The notes beneath the pieces were generated by a model. It searched no databases. It had not been told where the DNA came from and saw only the letters and a list, made by a program, of their open reading frames with translations. The position numbers and the translations under genes are program-made. This document shows, piece after piece, positions 1-9,934 of a stretch of 64,000 bases of DNA (its first letter is position 1; each line of letters opens with the position of its first letter). The stretch is from Nereocystis luetkeana (lineage: Eukaryota > Sar > Phaeophyceae > Laminariales > Laminariaceae): contig JARUPZ010000019.1 of assembly GCA_031213475.1 (NCBI GenBank), forward strand, positions 5,683,896-5,747,895. The letters run 5' to 3'.

Positions 1-180
1 TCACTCGCACCCTTCATGCGGCTCGCCCCAATGCCTCACGGCGCCTCGCGCTTGATGCAAGCAGTCTTTGTCTGCGTAGTCGGTGGGAACCCGACCTGCT
101 CTGTCGTGGCATTATATAGGGAGGCGAGGGTCTATGGTCACACGACTACGGCCTTACATGACAACGAGTACCACCCTTCC
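1..180 (-). repeat. Dispersed repeat family E, copy
   Basis: Reverse-complement copy of a repeat also found at 9,935, 10,820, 49,661, 50,090, 51,405, 60,243 and 63,945. It shares the phrases GCATGGCCGTAGTCGTATG, CCTCGCATCCCTAC and CGCGAAGCGCC with the other copies. The repeat usually starts after a G-run and a GTACTCAT phrase. No coding potential is seen. It lies in the intron left of the first visible exon. Confidence 0.75.
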
Positions 181-277
181 CCCTTCCCTCCCCGTTCCCC
201 CCCCCCCCCCCCCGACTGCTTCCCCCCCGCCCCCCCCGCTCTTTTTTATGACCCTTCATTTTGGCGCGCACCTCTAG

Positions 278-603
278 CTTGGCGCGAAGCGTTTGCGCAC
301 GTTTCACGAAGCTGCTGGGGTTGCCGGCGGCAGCGGTCATCGAGGGTCTCGTCGCCCTCCCATGCGCTTAAGCTACTACGGCGGGGGCCACTACGACTCC
401 GTGTCTCCGATAGACGACGACCCGTATTCGGCCGCGTCGCCCGTTGAAGAGGAGGGGGCTGGGGTGGCCGGCCCGGCGACGACCGGCGCTTTTTACCGGC
501 CCGCGAGTGGTGTCATCGCTGAGGCTGTTCCGGAGCCTGGGCAGCTGGAGGAGGTGGCGTTGGAGCGGTCGAGAAAGAGAGCGGCGGAGGCTAGCGGTGG
601 CAG
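278..603 (+). CDS. OTU deubiquitinase exon (end of catalytic domain)
   Basis: Internal exon of a probable OTU-family cysteine protease, which removes ubiquitin from proteins. Frame 1 begins right after the acceptor TAG at 275-277 and gives about 108 residues. Residues 31-42 read LSYYGGGHYDSV, the classic OTU catalytic-His strand, with His at codon 389-391. The preceding LRTFHEAAG stretch fits the strand before it. After the domain come an acidic, proline-rich linker and a charged helix (LEEVALERSRKRAAEA), as in OTUD5-like proteins. The exon ends at the donor CAG|GTGGGT after two bases of a codon, and 6,458 supplies the missing G. The catalytic Asp/Cys half must be upstream, outside the window. 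C-runs at about 198-238 form the pyrimidine tract. The OTU call is by motif only; a database search was not possible. Confidence 0.72.
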
Positions 604-734
604 GTGGGTAGGGGGGTGGGTAGTTTGTCTTTTTGGCGGCTGGCGTAGTGGCGCAGTTTTTGAAAACACGAAGAAAAAAGAGGCTGTGCTATCGAAAAGT
701 TGCATCAAAAGTTATCCTAGCAAGCTTGGTGCAC

Positions 735-790
735 AGCATATATATTTATTTATATATATATATATATAATATTATATATATATACTTCGA
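735..790. repeat. AT-rich dinucleotide tract
   Basis: Near-pure TA/TATTTA repeat of about 55 bases just inside intron 1. It is a simple-sequence tract with no other visible function. Confidence 0.8.
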
Positions 791-798
791 GTGAATTA

Positions 799-960
799 GT
801 ACTGGCAGGATTGTACGTAGCTATTCTACTGATCAAATGAGTCTGCCAGTACGTGCCGGCAGTGGATCCGATATTTATGCCGGGGGATTAAAATGTTGGC
901 AGTGTACGTAGCCACCTACTGGTTGAGCCTGCCAGTATGTGCTGCCAGTACATTTGATCT
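799..960. repeat. Paired mini inverted repeats ending in CTGGCAG/CTGCCAG
   Basis: Two related units of about 55 bases, near 800-853 and 894-953. Each has CTGGCAG or TTGGCAG at one side and CTGCCAG at the other, with the shared core TGTACGTAGC. The first is TA-CTGGCAG...CTGCCAG-TA, so it is a tiny TA-flanked inverted-repeat element with CTG/CAG ends. It may be an ultra-short MITE. Confidence 0.5.
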
Positions 961-1009
961 TTCGTTCCATAGGTGTGCATATATATGTTGCAAGAGCGGC
1001 TGAGGCTTT

Positions 1010-1270
1010 GTGATTGACGGATGTGTGTGCGTGTTCTTATTAATATACGTTACACCGTTGTTCCTACCGGTCGACCTCCCTGCACATCCAGTGTCCTTGC
1101 TGACTCTTCATCTATTCACCCCCGTCGACATTCATCCGGCACGTGCAGTGTCGGCGCTTGATTCTTCGTCCCCTAAGGAGAACCTCCGGTACAATACAAG
1201 CTCCGTGGCCACAAACTATTGTTTATTACTGTCCTACGAGACACAGAGGTAGCACGTCGCCGATGCAGTA
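1010..1270 (+). repeat. Dispersed repeat family G, diverged copy
   Basis: Shares a TGTGTGTG start, a CTACC(C/G)GTCGAC phrase, a CAGTGT...GCTGATTCTTC-like phrase and a GTGGTCACAAA-like phrase with copies at 30,650, 51,630 and 58,325. No open frame is conserved between the copies. Confidence 0.45.
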
Positions 1271-1397
1271 CGTCAGGGAGAGGAGGCTGTCTCTTTTACC
1301 ACGATGTGTGCTGCAAAACATCGCCTCATGTCTCTCCTACACTCACTTGTTCCGAGCAACGTCTGTCCCCGAGAAAGCGTGGGTACAGTTCAGACGT

Positions 1398-1680
1398 CTC
1401 TGCCAGATCATCCTACAGATAGATCATGATCTACAGCAGTAGACGATCTGGTTCCTCGCCTTTCGTTGTGAGTGGTTGTGCGGGATCTGCATAGTACAGA
1501 TAGATCCAATCCGGGAAACATGTGCTACAGTGGTAGATCATGCAGGTTGTACGGCTCCCACCCGGGCACCATGAGCTAGATCATACATATCAAGGATCTA
1601 CATATCTGCCCTGAGAGAGAGCTAGATCATCAAGTAGGAATGATCTGTAGATGACCTGTCCGAGATATGGGGCAGTTCTT
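1398..1680 (+). repeat. Foldback repeat family C, copy 1
   Basis: About 280 bases rich in AGATCATCTACAG words. The ends are inverted: CAGATCATCCTACAGAT at the left and GATCTGTAGATGACCTGTCC at the right. The middle carries conserved phrases (GTTCCTCGCC, GGGATCTGCAT, ATGAGCTAGATCATAC) shared with copies at 3,285, 6,060, 30,290, 31,418 and 39,428. It is probably a non-autonomous foldback element. Confidence 0.65.
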
Positions 1681-1744
1681 AAGGGGTCACAATAACCCTT
1701 TTACTGCTGCCAAACTCGTCCCACACTAATTCTGAGTATTTTTG

Positions 1745-2000
1745 TCGCCATTTTTTTTTTCGCATTTTGCATTATTTCCATGCCAGTTGCTGTATTCGCC
1801 CTTCTTGTATCTACTTTATTAATATTAATAGTCGTAACTCAGATCCGGGGTCTCACAGCAGGCTCCCCCCCCCCTCCCCTCTCCGCACTACTGCTGTACG
1901 TACGAACCGTATTTTTTGTTGGTGCCTTTGGCTTTTCTATCCCCCAAGACTTCTCAGCCTTTTTTATTGCCCACATCGATTTTGGCGTCGGATCGCGCTC
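1745..2000 (-). repeat. SINE-1 family, decayed copy
   Basis: Minus-strand relative of the tRNA-derived SINE at 2,393. It has a T-run at the start (poly-A tail in sense), the hallmark AACTCAGATCCGGGGTC, and AGCAGGCTC followed by a pyrimidine-rich tract. The tRNA-like head is not recognisable. At 1,889-1,902 it carries an extra TA-CTGCTG-TA-CG-TA string absent from sister copies. Confidence 0.65.
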
Positions 2001-2392
2001 GAAGGGTTTGTTTTGTCTCAGTTGGGAGAAGATAATGGTTGTCGTATTTTGCAGCAGAGGTTACCCGGTTGGCGCACACACTGCTGTGTCTGTGCGAGAC
2101 GGTGATGATGGCCTACCCCACATCACACCGGGCGTGGGGACCGCTCGGTCTACACAATAGTATGCACCACTCTGTCTCTCTATATAATGATCGTTTTCAC
2201 ATTGATAAGTCACTCAAAAACGTACGTTATATTTAGAGACAGCGTGGTACCTGGGTACTGCTGTATCAAATATCTTTGTACCTCCGCCCGGGGTGGTACC
2301 TACGATGGTTGATTGGGTTGGGGTCTAGGAGGGGGAGGGTTAGGGTTGTTAGTAGCGTTTTTATGGTACAGTATTTGTATCGTACACCGGTC

Positions 2393-2736
2393 GCCCCGGT
2401 GGTTCAAGTGGTCAACCTCGAATTCTACTTGTGTTTGAGTCCTGGGTTCGAGCCCCAGGTGGGTCGGACATTTGACTTTATTTGCAAAAATAAAAATAAA
2501 AAGGATTCAATTGTTGAGAGCGCCTTGCAGCGTGGGCAGGCACAATTCGATGCGAGTCGACGAGGGAAGAAAAGGCTGAAATCTTCTCGCGATAAAAAAT
2601 GAAGGCGCGTACCGTAGCGGGAAGGGGGGAGAAGAGCCTGCTATGTGACCGCGGATCTGAGTTACGAGTTGGAAGGAGAGAGAGAAGAAGATGTGCGAAG
2701 ATAATAAATGGGATGAGCAAAAAAAAACAAAAAAAC
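2393..2736 (+). mobile_element. tRNA-derived SINE (SINE-1), full-length
   Basis: The best preserved plus-strand copy. The 5' head is tRNA-like: an A-box-like TGGTTCAAGTGG at 2,399-2,410 and a perfect B box GGTTCGAGCCC at 2,445-2,455, the internal RNA polymerase III promoter. The body contains the CTATGTGACC...GATCTGAGTTACGAG signature, and the 3' end is an A-run at about 2,719-2,735. The element is about 340 bases. SINEs have no protein and rely on a LINE for reverse transcription. Other copies are at 10,155, 12,710, 12,986, 22,685, 27,350, 36,292, 46,875, 63,030 and 63,360. Confidence 0.85.
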
Positions 2737-3032
2737 ACCGTGACGCTCAAGCGTAGAGTCCAATACGTAAGTGGTCAAGGTAGCCCTCGTCTTTTTCCTA
2801 CTGCTGTGCTACAAGAGCAATAAATAACGTGTTACACGCAATAGCTCCATGTAGCCTGCCCCCTCCCCCCCCCCCAAAAAAAAGCGGATGCAGTACAGTA
2901 GAGCTTGCCAGTTGATCGAGCGAATGGTTGGCACCCGCTGTTGTACGAGACAAAGGGACTTGCCAGTCTGGGCGTAAATATAAAGACGGCTTGGTATTCA
3001 TATTTCTGTCTATTAATGAACGATCCTTAATA

Positions 3033-3141
3033 CTATACGGGGGGGCATAGTACGTAGGATCTACGGTAAACACAAAAACCTATGTATTTCCCTATTTCGA
3101 CTAACAATATTTGGTCCTATTTACTATGGTCCCCCGTAATA
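3033..3141. mobile_element. MITE-A copy
   Basis: Short inverted-repeat element of about 110 bases. The right end GGACCATAGTAAATAGGACC (read on the minus strand) is intact and the left end is degenerate. The inner phrase ACACAAAAACCTATGTATTT is shared with other MITE-A copies. It has no coding capacity. Confidence 0.75.
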
Positions 3142-3284
3142 GTTTCGCCCAAGAGTCGTATGCTGACCAATGGTTGATTGGGTCTGACTGGCCTGGGGCT
3201 AGGTTAATTATTTAATACCAGTAGGGTTGGTTTCTATTCGTTTCGTACACGGTGTGTGTCAATCATGTAGTCGAACAAGTGCAC

Positions 3285-3560
3285 ACCCTTTCAGACAGAT
3301 CATGATACAGATGATCTACAGTACAGCAGTTCGTGACCTGCCGTTGGTTGTGCAGGATCTGCATACGCAGTGCATATCCCAACCCAGGAAAACATGCGCT
3401 AGATAGTGCGGGCTGTACGGGTCCCCCCCGGCAACGTGAGCTGAATAATATAAGATCGGGAATAATAACAGATATATCTGCCTTGAAATATCTGGTTCAC
3501 GAATTGTAAAGATCTGTAGATGATCTGCAGATGATCTGTGGGTGACCCGATCTGTAAGTT
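3285..3560 (+). repeat. Foldback repeat family C, copy 2
   Basis: Shares the ATCATGATACAGATGATC start, GACCTGCCGTTG, AGGATCTGCATA and GTGAGCTGAATAATA with family C copies. The right end carries repeated GATCTGTAGATGATCTG words. Confidence 0.6.
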
Positions 3561-3683
3561 ACCCTCTCTCGAGGAGCTATTGGGAACAAGCAGGTGGTCG
3601 TTGATTTTTTCTATGAAACTCTTGAGCGTTACCCGGAAAAAAGAATGTTCCTCGTGGAGATCGGGATATTTTTGGGGGGTTGT

Positions 3684-3945
3684 GTAGTACCTGTGATCAT
3701 CGTTCGTAGGCGACCACCGTGCTTTTTTTACCATGCCACGCTCCGGAGGTCGCTCAAAAAAGCGACAAGCGAAGACACGCCTTGCGCCCGAGGCGGCGCC
3801 CAGCAGCCGTCCTCATCCCAACTTCTTCGACGCCCTGGCGCCCCGGGACGACGGGCCCGCAACGAGCGAGCCAGAGGTGGAGGAGCGTGGCATGGTAAAA
3901 AAAGCACGGTGGTCACCAATGTAGTACCTGTGCTCGTCGTTCGTA
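3684..3945 (+). mobile_element. Short element with 36-bp terminal inverted repeats and a 63-codon frame
   Basis: The terminal inverted repeats are 3,709-3,744 and 3,882-3,917. They are near-perfect and contain GACCACCGTGC, a T7/A7 run and CCATGCCACGCTCC. Imperfect 25-bp direct repeats flank them at 3,684-3,708 and 3,921-3,945 (GTAGTACCTGTG...CGTTCGTA). Between the arms a plus-strand frame (3,733-3,924) encodes a basic then acidic peptide starting MPRSGGRSKKRQAK. Because the arms are inverted, the same peptide MVKKARWSP is encoded at both ends on opposite strands. I do not recognise the peptide. It could be a MITE, a foldback formed by inversion of a gene fragment, or both. Confidence 0.55.
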
Positions 3946-5147
3946 CCAGTGTAGTCGCAGTGTAGAAGGCGCGGAGAAGTCGCCGTGATGAGGTCGCGAG
4001 GCGAGGGTCCCTTGTAGCCGTCGTTACGGCCGACGTAAGCCGAGCAGAGTTCTTCGTCGATATTTGACAAGGAGATGCTAGAGCTAGTCTGACTCGGCGG
4101 GGAGGATTTTTTATCGCCCCAGGGTCTGCGGCGGATTATCTCCCGATAGCTATCTCCCGAGGACGGGTCAACACCGTCGAATACGTGAGACCGCTCGTGA
4201 CTCGAGATCTGATATTGCTTGACCGGTGACGTGTCCTTCCGCGCGGGCGCGTTACTAGATCTACGATAGGTATCCCCCACCCTGGCTTCCACATTTGCGG
4301 CAGTATATACAGGCAGTAGTGTTTTTCGCTTCTTTGGCCCGGCGTGGGCAAGATGGTTGACGACCCGTCCTGAATCCTCGATGCGTCTCTCATTGGTTTC
4401 CAAGAGCCTCTGAGGCGGTCGGGGTTATAATGGCGTTGCTGTACGAATAGAGAGTTTTTTTTAAGAGTTCCGTAATGCCTTTAGTACTGCAGTGTACATA
4501 AAACCTACTGTGTTAAGTTTGACTCTATTTCCAAGTGTTTTGCGCCCACAACGGAAGCGCAGTCCCAAGGGCCTCCTTACATGGCGTAAAGCGGTTTCAA
4601 GCCAATTTTTTGTTTTTGTTTTTGTTTCAGCCCCATGTTGTCGAAGCTGGGCCAAGGCATACACAGCCCTCGTGTTTTTCGCGGTATGTATGAACAGTAT
4701 TAGTTGCGCGGGGGGCATGATAATCATAACCCAGAGAATGGACCCAAAATTCATGTACTTCGAACTATCCCCCTATATGAACGCACCGTGTTGGGATTTG
4801 ATTGCGACAGCAACCGCTGAAGTCAGTAGCCACGAATTGGGGTTAGTTCTGGGAACGGGGGGAACTTTATGCCGCAGTTGAGTCTTACGCGCGGCCATGT
4901 TAGTTCAGCTTGCACGTTGATGTTCATTTTGTGTGCATTTTCTTCGTCTCGTGTGTTTTAAGGTGGGAAGCGTCGTGCTTCTCGGCCGATTTTTTTTTTT
5001 GTTTTTAAATGTTTTTTTCGGATCTTCTTCCTAGGGCTCCAGCACCTTTCGTGTGACCACGGACTCCTTGATTTGAGAGTCAATGTGAGAACAACAACAA
5101 ACAATACGTGCGTCCCACCGTAGCAGCGGTGGCCTCTGGAGGTGTGA

Positions 5148-5182
5148 CGTGCGTGCGTGCGTGCGTGCGGGCGGGCGGGCGT
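5148..5182. repeat. GCGT/GCGG microsatellite
   Basis: Repeats of GCGT followed by GCGG within intron 1. Nothing else is seen here. Confidence 0.8.
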
Positions 5183-5374
5183 GCATGAAAATGGCAGGCG
5201 TGGTGCATAGCAGCACTCGGTGTCGGTCGTATTGCTGCTCTCCTTGGCTCCCGCTGGGTCGCACATCTCTATTGTACATGCGTGCCCGGTCGAGTAGTGG
5301 CTCAGCAAGTTCCGGTCCGAGGGGGGGGTCTGTCTCGAGGAGCTCCGTGTCAAGGATTTCTTGCTGGAACGTTA

Positions 5375-5600
5375 CACATATCGGACAGATAGATCATGTA
5401 CAGATAAACCATCTGCAGGTAGATCATCTACAGATATATTATCTACAGATATATCATCTACATATAGATGATCTACATATAGATCATCTACAGATAGATA
5501 ATCTAGATCCCTATGTGTGCCTTTATGCGAAGTGTTCCGCGAGAGCCGTATCATACATTTTTCCACCCGGCAAAAACCTGTGCGCCAAGAGCTGTGTCAC
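5375..5600 (+). repeat. Family C copy with expanded AGATCATCTAC tandem words
   Basis: At least eight imperfect tandem words of the type GATCATCTACAGATA or its complement occupy 5,388-5,506. They are preceded by ATATCGGACAGAT, the left end of family C. The array is a local expansion of the terminal word of that element. Confidence 0.6.
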
Positions 5601-6059
5601 ACAGATAGATGGATAGAGATCCCGCCTGGCAAACCTGATATGAACCTTCCTGTGGATCGTATGCATGAGGGAGGATGTGCCTTGGTCCTTGAAAGGTCTG
5701 CTGCAATCGTACCGGGTACAAATAACGACGTAGATGCCCCGGAGTAATACCACTCTGTAACTGAATAGAACGACCGTTTTTAATCAATAAAAATATGTAC
5801 CTGATCAAAGGCAGGGTGCACATGCCTGCCTCGAAATATCTAGCTCATCTGCAGTAAATGCGGGATGTACATGTCTACTATACCACGAAATGTCTGCAGA
5901 TCGGACCAATGAGGCATGTATGTATGTGTGTGTATGTCTGCCCTATCTCGAAAAATCTGGTTCATGCAAAGAAAGGAATGTTGTCTTCCTCGAAAGGTCT
6001 AGATAACGTAAACGAGGGTTACTTACGGATCTGCTCCGATATATTTACATCGTGAGCTG

Positions 6060-6330
6060 TGGGCCTGGTCTGGTATGTCCGATCTGTGGAGCACTACAGA
6101 TCATCTACAAATCATCTACATATCATTCCTTCATGATGTAAATCTCTCTGGGCAGATATACCTCTTCCTGATCTGTATGATATGTTAACAGGCCATGGCG
6201 CCAGGTGCGAGCCGTAGAAACCTGCATGGTCTACTTTTTAAGTAAAACATGTTTCCTGGGTTTTGAGATCCGTACTACGCGGATCTTGCACATCTCATAG
6301 CGGGAGGTTAGGGTCTGCTGCTGTAGATGA
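6060..6330 (-). repeat. Foldback repeat family C, reverse copy
   Basis: Reverse-complement copy. It contains ATCATTCCTTCATGAT, CATGTTTCCTGGG, GATCTTGCACATCTCATA and the terminal CTGTAGATGATAC. It lies about 130 bases upstream of exon 2. Confidence 0.6.
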
Positions 6331-6457
6331 TACTTACTTGTAGATCGTCAGCTGCCCGACGGGTATGTAAGTAGGACATTACCGTCAAGCTATGATACCT
6401 CGCTAACTCACCGCCACCTTTGCTGACCGTCTCCCCCCCCCCCCTTCGGCAATGTAG

Positions 6458-6563
6458 GTGGGGGCTGGAAGAGATGAAGCTGAGAAGAGACGACGAGGGC
6501 TCGTCCGGACAGACCCCCGTGGATAAGGCATTGGCGTTCAGTAGAAACGAGTTCGAGGCACAG
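6458..6563 (+). CDS. OTU-UIM gene exon with UIM-like helix
   Basis: A 106-base exon. The acceptor is a 13-C run, then CGGCAATGTAG|G; the donor is the strong consensus GCACAG|GTGAGA. Its first G completes the codon left open at 603 (AG+G, Arg), and the frame then reads 35 codons to end on a whole CAG. The peptide has a charged start (WGLEEMKLRRDDEGSS) and ends in VDKALAFSRNEFEAQ. That end fits the ubiquitin-interacting pattern (hydrophobic-x-x-Ala-x-x-x-Ser-x-x-acidic). OTUD5-type proteins carry a similar UIM after the OTU domain. The phase match with exon 1 is direct evidence; membership of the same gene is inference. Confidence 0.58.
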
Positions 6564-7086
6564 GTGAGAGCGACAGAGAGCTGCAGTGGGTTGCTTGAAC
6601 TGACTTGCACAGATCTCCCACGAATCGGGCAAATCACGATCTACTACTAAGAGAGGGGTGGGACTAAAATATTTTTAGACGTAAAAAAGTCACAAAAAAT
6701 GTCAGGGGGGAATGATGAATCTTTACCTGGTAGTAAATTAACCAATCAGCGCTTGGTGAAGAATAAGTACGTCACAAAAAAACTCTTCATCATTTGGTAT
6801 CATATACCAGGTACCAGGATAGTATGGTACGAGAGGAGCTGCAGCGTGTGGCTCGAGAAGGGCGGAGCAGCACACAAAAAAAATACCACGACGAGTGCTT
6901 GAGCAGCAGCGCAGCAGCGCACAAATGGGCGTGTGAGCGTGGGGGGGGATTACTGGTGCAGCCCCCGCCGGGCCTGGTTGAAGGTGGATCTGCTGATCCT
7001 GGTGCAGCTGCTGGCGTTGCTGACCCGGCTGCTGCTGGTGCTCATCCTACTGCTGCTGCTGCTGCTGTGGTGCAAGATGTTCCAAT

Positions 7087-7230
7087 CTACAGCCATCTAA
7101 CCCGGTCGCGGCTGACCTCCGCCGTCGCATCGCGGGGGCGGATAACAGCATTCGCTCGGCACGCGATCGCCGCCGCCTCGTGGACACTACGACCCGTACG
7201 CTGCAGATATGCCTCCGGGTTCGCTTGGGC
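7087..7230 (+). other. Coding-like segment inside intron 2
   Basis: After a CTGCTG-rich pyrimidine tract and TCTACAG, one frame reads NPVAADLRRRIAGADNSIRS and continues as a basic helix for about 20 more residues. The composition looks coding and the entry phase (0) would fit exon 2, but no good donor follows. It could be a missed alternative exon or a repeat-derived fragment. Confidence 0.2.
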
Positions 7231-7842
7231 ATTTTTCTTCTTTTTGCTCTTGGCCGAGGTTCCTTATGTTTTTTTCGAATTACCCATCACGAAATTGATG
7301 GTCGTGGTCCCCAAAAAGTGACTAAAGGGGCGATTTTTTGTCGAATCGTTCTCCACGGCTACTGCGTCGATTCGAGCGGGGTTTGTTTTGCTGTATGCCA
7401 CACATCCCAATGTAGAGTATACTTGAGTCTGTGCACTACTCGAAAGCACTCATATATAGAGTAAGAGGCAAAAAACACAGAGAACACATGTTTCTCCGCA
7501 CCTTTTAGTCTATAAATACGTCAATTTGTACTCGTGTGCTAAAACGAGCAAAGCACCAGAAAGGTATGGGCCTGTGTGACGTGTATGTGTGACGTCAAGG
7601 TCCAATTCATCTCCACCCCATAGAAATATCGTACACAAAGTTCACTATGCATGTAGACTAAAACCAAGTTCTTGGGGGTATGTCGGTAGTTTTACTTTTT
7701 CAGATTTTTTTTTTTTTTTTTTGGCTGGTCGTTTCGAATAGCCTGCCGCTTTTTTGGGTCAAAACCGGCCTCGAGTCCCACCCCTATAAAGCTGTACATA
7801 ATCTGCCTTGTACAGATACCGCGCCAGATTTAACACACCTCT

Positions 7843-8061
7843 ATTTACGGGGGGACCATAGTAAATAGGACCTACGGTACACACAAAAACCTGTATATTT
7901 ACCTATTTTTACTATTACGGGGGACCATAGTTAATAGGACCAAATATTGTTAGTAAAAATGCTTAAGTATATAGGTTTTAATGTATACCACAGGTCCTAT
8001 TAACTATGGTCCCCCGTAATAATAATATTTGGTCCTATTTAATACGTATGGTCCCCCGTAA
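7843..8061. mobile_element. MITE-A inserted into another MITE-A
   Basis: An outer MITE-A (7,843-7,912 and 8,021-8,061) is split by an inner copy at about 7,913-8,020. The inner copy has perfect ends TTACGGGGGACCATAGTTAA...CCCCCGTAA. Removing the inner element plus one TA restores the family consensus TTTTTACTAATAATATTTGG, so the target duplication is TA. The right arm of the outer copy has an extra CGTA (TA-CG-TA at 8,043-8,048). Confidence 0.85.
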
Positions 8062-9654
8062 AACAGGACTATTCTATATGGCCGGTTTTATCTCCGGCAC
8101 GTTGGGGGGCATATCATACGACATATGTACACAATTGAACGAAATTTATGGCCTTGGAAACATGTCGTCGAGATTTTTCTTTCTTATCCGTAGAGGCGTC
8201 GCTCGGCGTTTTTTTTTCGCTCTTCCCCGTTGCCGAGAAAGTCAGATTTCGACACTTTTACTCCGAGAGGGTTGGGAATGTTGGTGTGCTGTCTCGTGTG
8301 TTACATACACAGCAGTATGTATATCTTGCATTCGTCATGGTGATGTTGGTCGTGCATGCAAGAGCCGTTTTGTGTGGTGACAGGTTACAGGTCCCACCTT
8401 GCGCGTTATTCGATTTAAAAAAAACACGAGGTATACGCTTATTCCTCGATAGGACCCAAAGGCATATTTTCACGAAATTCTATTCGAATCAAATCATGTA
8501 CCTGGTATATTTTTTCCTATTCTATTATCGTGAAAAAGGTTGTTCGCTGTTAAGATGGGCCCTAAACACGGTGGGCAAAAAATGAACCGTGTCAGGCAGA
8601 AAGAAGATTTCATAGCAGCTGAAGCTTCCACACACGACATATCACACGAACTACTGCTGTAGATCACTCGGATCATACAGACCTTTTTAGACCAACTGTT
8701 TTATTACTTACTAGTTTAGTTTTTTATGTACCAGGGTATTAGTTTTTTTTCAAGAGCCCTCTCAAAATTATTTTTTTCCCCCCGAAAATCCGCGATTTAC
8801 TCGGCGGGACTGTCCAAAACACCGTTAGACTCCGCAGGATGCTCCCCTTATTTAGTTTTCCGAGAGCTTTCTCGAGCAGTTTTCCGTTTCTCCAGAGTCG
8901 CAGTTGGACTGTTCGTCCATATTGCCAGTTCTACGGAACATGATTTTTCATCAAAAACCTTCGAAAACCCACTGTTTCTGGCCCGACTTCTTACAGCCTT
9001 ATTTTTGACCCTCCAGAAAAAACCGATTGGCTGCTCCAAAAATAATTCGATCGCGCCTTCCACGGGGTGCGCACAGAGCCCTCTACAAATAATTGCAGAT
9101 TATATATTAGTATATTTATGCTGCAAGAGCCCTATCCTACAGATCCCAGCGATGTCTTACGAGCGGCTGCTGACCTTGATGGAGGAGGACTCGACCTTTT
9201 CCTGTTGACCTTGATGGAGGGGGGATCCGACCTCGTGCCTCCCCCTCCTGACTAGACTTCCGCACCACTAGATCCACCCCCTGTTCTTCCGAGACCCACT
9301 CCCACCCCCAGCAATGCTAGCTGCAGCAGCAGCAGCAGCAGCAGCAAGTGTTGTTCTGCGATGGATATGCCACGAACGTATAAGAAACACGTGCAAGTGT
9401 AAGAGGCTTGCACGTTCGTGCAATTTCTCCGCTGGTGCCTTTCAAAGCGTTTTTATTGAGCGGTTTTTCATGCCGCAGCCGTGAAACGCGACAACGAACA
9501 TAAAAAGACATCATCTCCATCGGAGAGGAAGGCGACGCGCTGCCGCCCCAAAAAGCAGCAGCAGCAGCAGCAGCAGTGACGCGTGACGCACCTCGAAGAA
9601 CACGTGTGCAAAAGAGCCGTGCCTTTACAGATTCCACCCTCGGGCAAACATTGT

Positions 9655-9776
9655 CTAGATCTTGAAGATCAAGTAGATTAGATCTTGAACATAGAATAGA
9701 TTCGATCTTGAAGATAAAGTAGATTGGATATTGAAGATAAAATAGATTAGATCTTGGAGATCAAATAGATTAGTCT
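9655..9776. repeat. Minisatellite, about 32-bp unit x 4
   Basis: Tandem units of the type GATCTTGAAGATCAAGTAGATTA with small variations. The unit is itself close to palindromic (GATCTTGAAGATC). Confidence 0.8.
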
Positions 9777-9934
9777 AGGGATCTCACCGCCCCCCAAACA
9801 CCAAGATCTAGATATTGAAATGGCGGTCTGATCTGGTCGATGTGTGCAAGCTTTGCCCCCGCCCCTTCCTCAAGAAGCAGCACCAATGCGTTTTCCGCCC
9901 ACTGTGCTGCTGCCCTGCGGAGGGGGGCGGCCGC

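Larger units (their letters stand above)
604..6457 (+). other. Intron 1 of the OTU-UIM gene (5.85 kb, repeat-filled)
   Basis: Stretch between donor CAG|GTGGGT and acceptor AATGTAG|G. It contains the repeats listed separately (AT tract, CTGGCAG unit, families G and C, SINE-1, MITE-A, a 36-bp inverted-repeat element). Between them, 3,946-5,147, 5,183-5,374 and 5,600-6,060 hold only short unrelated open frames, including a 196-codon minus-strand frame at 3,813-4,403 that matches nothing I know. No further exon with good splice sites was found. Confidence 0.5.

Noticed and set aside
2326-2345. Telomere-like AGGGTTAGGGTT (also near 46,862-46,880)
   Set aside because: Only one or two units, interstitial; no array.
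2393-2460. Functional tRNA gene
   Set aside because: A and B boxes are present but the segment continues into a SINE body with a poly-A tail and is multi-copy.
3813-4403. 196-codon minus-strand frame
   Set aside because: No recognisable domain and one end overlaps an inverted-repeat element.
9067-9255. Possible extra exon of the OTU-UIM gene (frame ending in a Pro run)
   Set aside because: Phase does not fit exon 2 and there is no donor before the stop; it contains a small internal duplication.
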